Origin: Pontibacter silvestris
GTDB lineage: Bacteria > Bacteroidota > Bacteroidia > Cytophagales > Hymenobacteraceae
Assembly: GCF_020907275.1 (NCBI RefSeq)
Contig: NZ_JAJJWI010000017.1
Span: forward strand, 1 to 64,000
Direction of reading: 5' to 3'
Length of the DNA stretch: 64,000 nucleotides
Position 1 is the stretch's first letter. Each line of letters starts with the position of its first letter. Positions 62,148 to 64,000 of this stretch are shown here, piece by piece. Made by a program: the position numbers and the translations under genes. Below the pieces are notes generated by a model that searched no databases, was not told the origin of the DNA, and saw only the letters and a program-made list of their open reading frames with translations.

Positions 62148-62786
62148 ATGATTCAAGCACCACAATCACCAACACTTTTGTACATCACAAACCCCATGTG
62201 TGCCTGGTGTTACGGGTTTACGCATGTTGTCAGACGCCTGCGGGCTCTGTGGCACGGCAGGCTTAATGTACGTGTACTATGTGGCGGTTTAAATGCGTAT
62301 GCCACAGAACCTTTACATCAAGAAGAAAAAGAACATTTAGCCATTAGCTGGCATCGGGTGCAGGAGCGCGCGAATGTTCCATTCGATTACAGGTTCTTTA
62401 TAAAGAAAAACTTTGTTTTTAATACGGAGCCTGTCTGCAGAGCTTTGCTCTGCGTTAAGCTGTTGCGTCCGGTCCTGACGCTGGAGGTATTGCGAGCACT
62501 ACACTCTGCTTTTTTTGCTGATGGGGTAGATGTTACAGATTCTGCCGTGCTGGTTCGTGTTGTAGGTTTGTTTGGCATATCAGAGAATCTGTTTCTTACT
62601 TTATTTGAGTCTGAGGAAATTATGCAGCAAATGGAGGACGAATTTACCTATGTATATGATATAGGAGCTACCAACTTTCCGAGTATTTATCTTAACACCG
62701 ACCATGGTGCTAAACAGGTTACTAAAGGTTATTTTGAGCTAGATCAGTTGGAGCAGCGTTTACTGCAGGTACTGGAAAGTGCCTAG
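62148..62786 (+). CDS. DsbA-family (FrnE-like) thioredoxin-fold protein
   Basis: Protein of 212 residues with a CAWC redox motif (C18, C21) at the end of the first strand (LLYITNPMCAWCYGF), and a helical insertion characteristic of the FrnE/DsbA group. The cis-Pro segment is NFPSIYLN. No signal peptide, so it is probably a cytoplasmic disulfide oxidoreductase rather than a periplasmic DsbA. Monocistronic or the last gene of the ROK-SDR group (114-base gap). Confidence 0.85.
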   Translation: MIQAPQSPTLLYITNPMCAWCYGFTHVVRRLRALWHGRLNVRVLCGGLNAYATEPLHQEEKEHLAISWHRVQERANVPFDYRFFIKKNFVFNTEPVCRALLCVKLLRPVLTLEVLRALHSAFFADGVDVTDSAVLVRVVGLFGISENLFLTLFESEEIMQQMEDEFTYVYDIGATNFPSIYLNTDHGAKQVTKGYFELDQLEQRLLQVLESA

Positions 62787-63023
62787 CAGTTTCATTAACT
62801 ATTAGTTAACGTATATTATGTGAAGGCGTGATAGGTACTTATAAGTTGTGCTTGACTGATTAAAAATCTACAGGTTACTGAGAGAATTGTTTTTAATTAG
62901 CATTCTTATGCAGTACATATTTAACATCTAAAAATAAAGATGTTTATACATCTATTTTTTAAATATTAAATAACATGTATATTTATGTGCTAAAATATAT
63001 TTCTTATAGCGACCTAAACATAT

Positions 63024-63383
63024 ATGAGAAGTAAAATAACAACAAACCAGGTAGATGAGTACCTGGAGAAACTGCCATCTGATAAACTACAGTTAGCTAA
63101 AGAAGTACGACGAATAGTTCAGGATTCAGTATCACACCTGGAAGAAACAGTACGTTGGGATATTCCCTGCTATTTTTTCTATGGCCCTGTTTGTTATTTT
63201 TCCTCCTCTCGTAGTGGTATCCATTTCGGGTTTTTCCGTGGAAAGGAGCTCTCAGATCCAGCCCACAAGCTAGTGAGCCGTAATGGGCAATATCCACACA
63301 TTAAAATCCGTACGCTCAGCGACGTAGATGAGGCCTATTTTGTTGATCTCATACGGGAAGCTGTATTGCTGAACCAGAACTGA
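63024..63383 (+). CDS. DUF1801 domain protein
   Basis: Protein of 119 residues of the YdhG/DUF1801 family: VDEYLEKLPSDKLQLAKEVR, ETVRWDIPCYFFYGP, and IHFGFFRGKELSDP. The fold is small alpha/beta; function unknown. It ends one base before the stop of the convergent cation diffusion facilitator gene, and no terminator is visible between them. Confidence 0.88.
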   Translation: MRSKITTNQVDEYLEKLPSDKLQLAKEVRRIVQDSVSHLEETVRWDIPCYFFYGPVCYFSSSRSGIHFGFFRGKELSDPAHKLVSRNGQYPHIKIRTLSDVDEAYFVDLIREAVLLNQN

Positions 63384-63384
63384 T

Positions 63385-64000
63385 CTAGGCACTACAGTTC
63401 AGCTGACTACATTCCTGATCCGGTATTTCTAGCTCCATGGTAACATGGCCTATATATATATCTGCCATTGCGTTTCGTACATTTTGTTTTATCTGCTCAG
63501 CGTCCTGTAGTTGCAGGTTTGCATCTACAACAGCATGTAAAGTGAGTACATGGTTTATGCCGTCTAAAGTCCAGATGTGCAGGTCGTGCACAGATTTTAT
63601 TGCTGATATCTGTTCCAGTCGGGCCTGTACCTCAGCTGGGTTTATATGCGGTGGTGTACCCTGTAACATAATTTTCATGCTCTCCCGCAGGTTTTGTACT
63701 ACATTATAAAGTACATAGATGGTAATAGCCAAGGATAGCAGCGGGTCTATAACCGGAAAATTGAAAAAGTACAATACAATACCACCGACCAACACAGCTA
63801 CCCATCCTAACACATCCTCCATTAGGTGTAAGCGCACTACCCGCTCATTCAGAGAAGGCCCTCCTTTTAATTTGAGTACGGCTGCACCGTTTACAATTAT
63901 ACCCAGTACAGCAAAGCCGATCATTCCGGTGGCATTTACAGGCTGAGGGTTAAAAATACGGGGTATTGCTTCTGACAAAACAATAAAGGAACCTACTAAA
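63385..64000 (-). CDS. Cation diffusion facilitator transporter, C-terminal part (truncated by window edge)
   Basis: CzcD/ZitB-type inner-membrane exporter of zinc or other divalent cations. Only the last ~205 residues are here; the frame stays open to base 64000. Visible are transmembrane segments with the metal-site region HLMEDVLGWVAVLVGGIVLY (His and Asp of the HxxxD motif), then YVLYNVVQNLRESMKIMLQG and the cytosolic dimerisation domain HDLHIWTLDGINHVLTLHAVV. The C-terminus ECSQLNCSA adds two cysteines. Confidence 0.9.
   Translation of the reverse strand, partial: LVGSFIVLSEAIPRIFNPQPVNATGMIGFAVLGIIVNGAAVLKLKGGPSLNERVVRLHLMEDVLGWVAVLVGGIVLYFFNFPVIDPLLSLAITIYVLYNVVQNLRESMKIMLQGTPPHINPAEVQARLEQISAIKSVHDLHIWTLDGINHVLTLHAVVDANLQLQDAEQIKQNVRNAMADIYIGHVTMELEIPDQECSQLNCSA

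Noticed and set aside
1..64000. CRISPR arrays, rRNA genes, insertion sequences, prophage or restriction/defence islands
   Set aside because: I looked for regularly spaced repeats, transposase motifs, rRNA signatures and defence-gene motifs and saw none apart from the recombinase relic at the left edge.

Overview
The window looks like a chromosome segment from a member of the Bacteroidota, most probably order Cytophagales near the Hymenobacteraceae (Pontibacter-like; the genus is a guess). Supporting signs are a type IX secretion sorting domain, a SusB-type GH97 enzyme, a SusC-like CarboxypepD-reg/beta-barrel protein, DUF819, DUF4184, VF530 and DUF1801 proteins, the near absence of Shine-Dalgarno sites, and several TAnnTTTG -7 boxes. 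The only clearly foreign DNA is the first ~650 bases, which are visibly GC-richer: the frameshifted 3' part of a serine recombinase abutting a tRNA-Arg gene.

Layout. 1-770: recombinase relic and tRNA-Arg. 0.9-7 kb: ohr, sucC, an orphan lolD, an unrecognised conserved protein and recQ. 7.4-11.2 kb: an overlapping HAD phosphatase/UbiA prenyltransferase pair opposite a GtrA protein, a second HAD protein and VF530. 11.5-18.6 kb: DUF819 permease, NlpC/P60 lipoprotein, cydAB, a DUF218 protein and a SRPBCC protein. 18.9-32.3 kb: nucleoside hydrolase, surface proteins, pgk, a tandem D-Ala-D-Ala ligase followed by a PASTA protein, a T9SS cargo protein overlapping a rhodanese, an M50 protease and a HAD protein. 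32.4 kb: tRNA with CAT anticodon, then almost 900 bases without a gene. 33.3-44.4 kb: lipoprotein, GH43, GH97, a secreted protein of the so-called asparagine synthetase B family, an NCS2 purine permease, a Mut7-C RNase and a TonB-dependent-receptor-like protein. 44.8-55.4 kb: sulfate assimilation and homocysteine synthesis. 55.5-64 kb: an unknown protein, a 1133-residue ThuA/sorbosone-dehydrogenase/cytochrome c protein, ROK, SDR, DsbA-like, DUF1801 and a truncated cation diffusion facilitator.

The sulfur region is the most coherent system. Two convergent arms each begin with a 105-nt SAM-I-type riboswitch, and 7-8 nt after its P1 helix comes a short ORF (39 and 40 codons) ending in a run of cysteine codons. 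One arm leads to siroheme sulfite reductase, then a precorrin-2 dehydrogenase fused to a TauE/SafE permease, then a MetZ-type sulfhydrylase. The other leads to cysH (APS-reductase type), cysD, cysN and an OsmC protein. Sulfate thus goes via APS to sulfite and sulfide and then to homocysteine. The leaders look like a dual sensor reading SAM through the aptamer and charged tRNA-Cys through translation of the cysteine run. This doubled arrangement is the main candidate for an undescribed regulatory system.

A second theme is unusually long, nearly perfect palindromes: several are convergent-gene terminators with 24-33 bp arms, one lies inside a coding region (28139-28200) and one lies between a predicted start codon and its upstream region (35266-35336).
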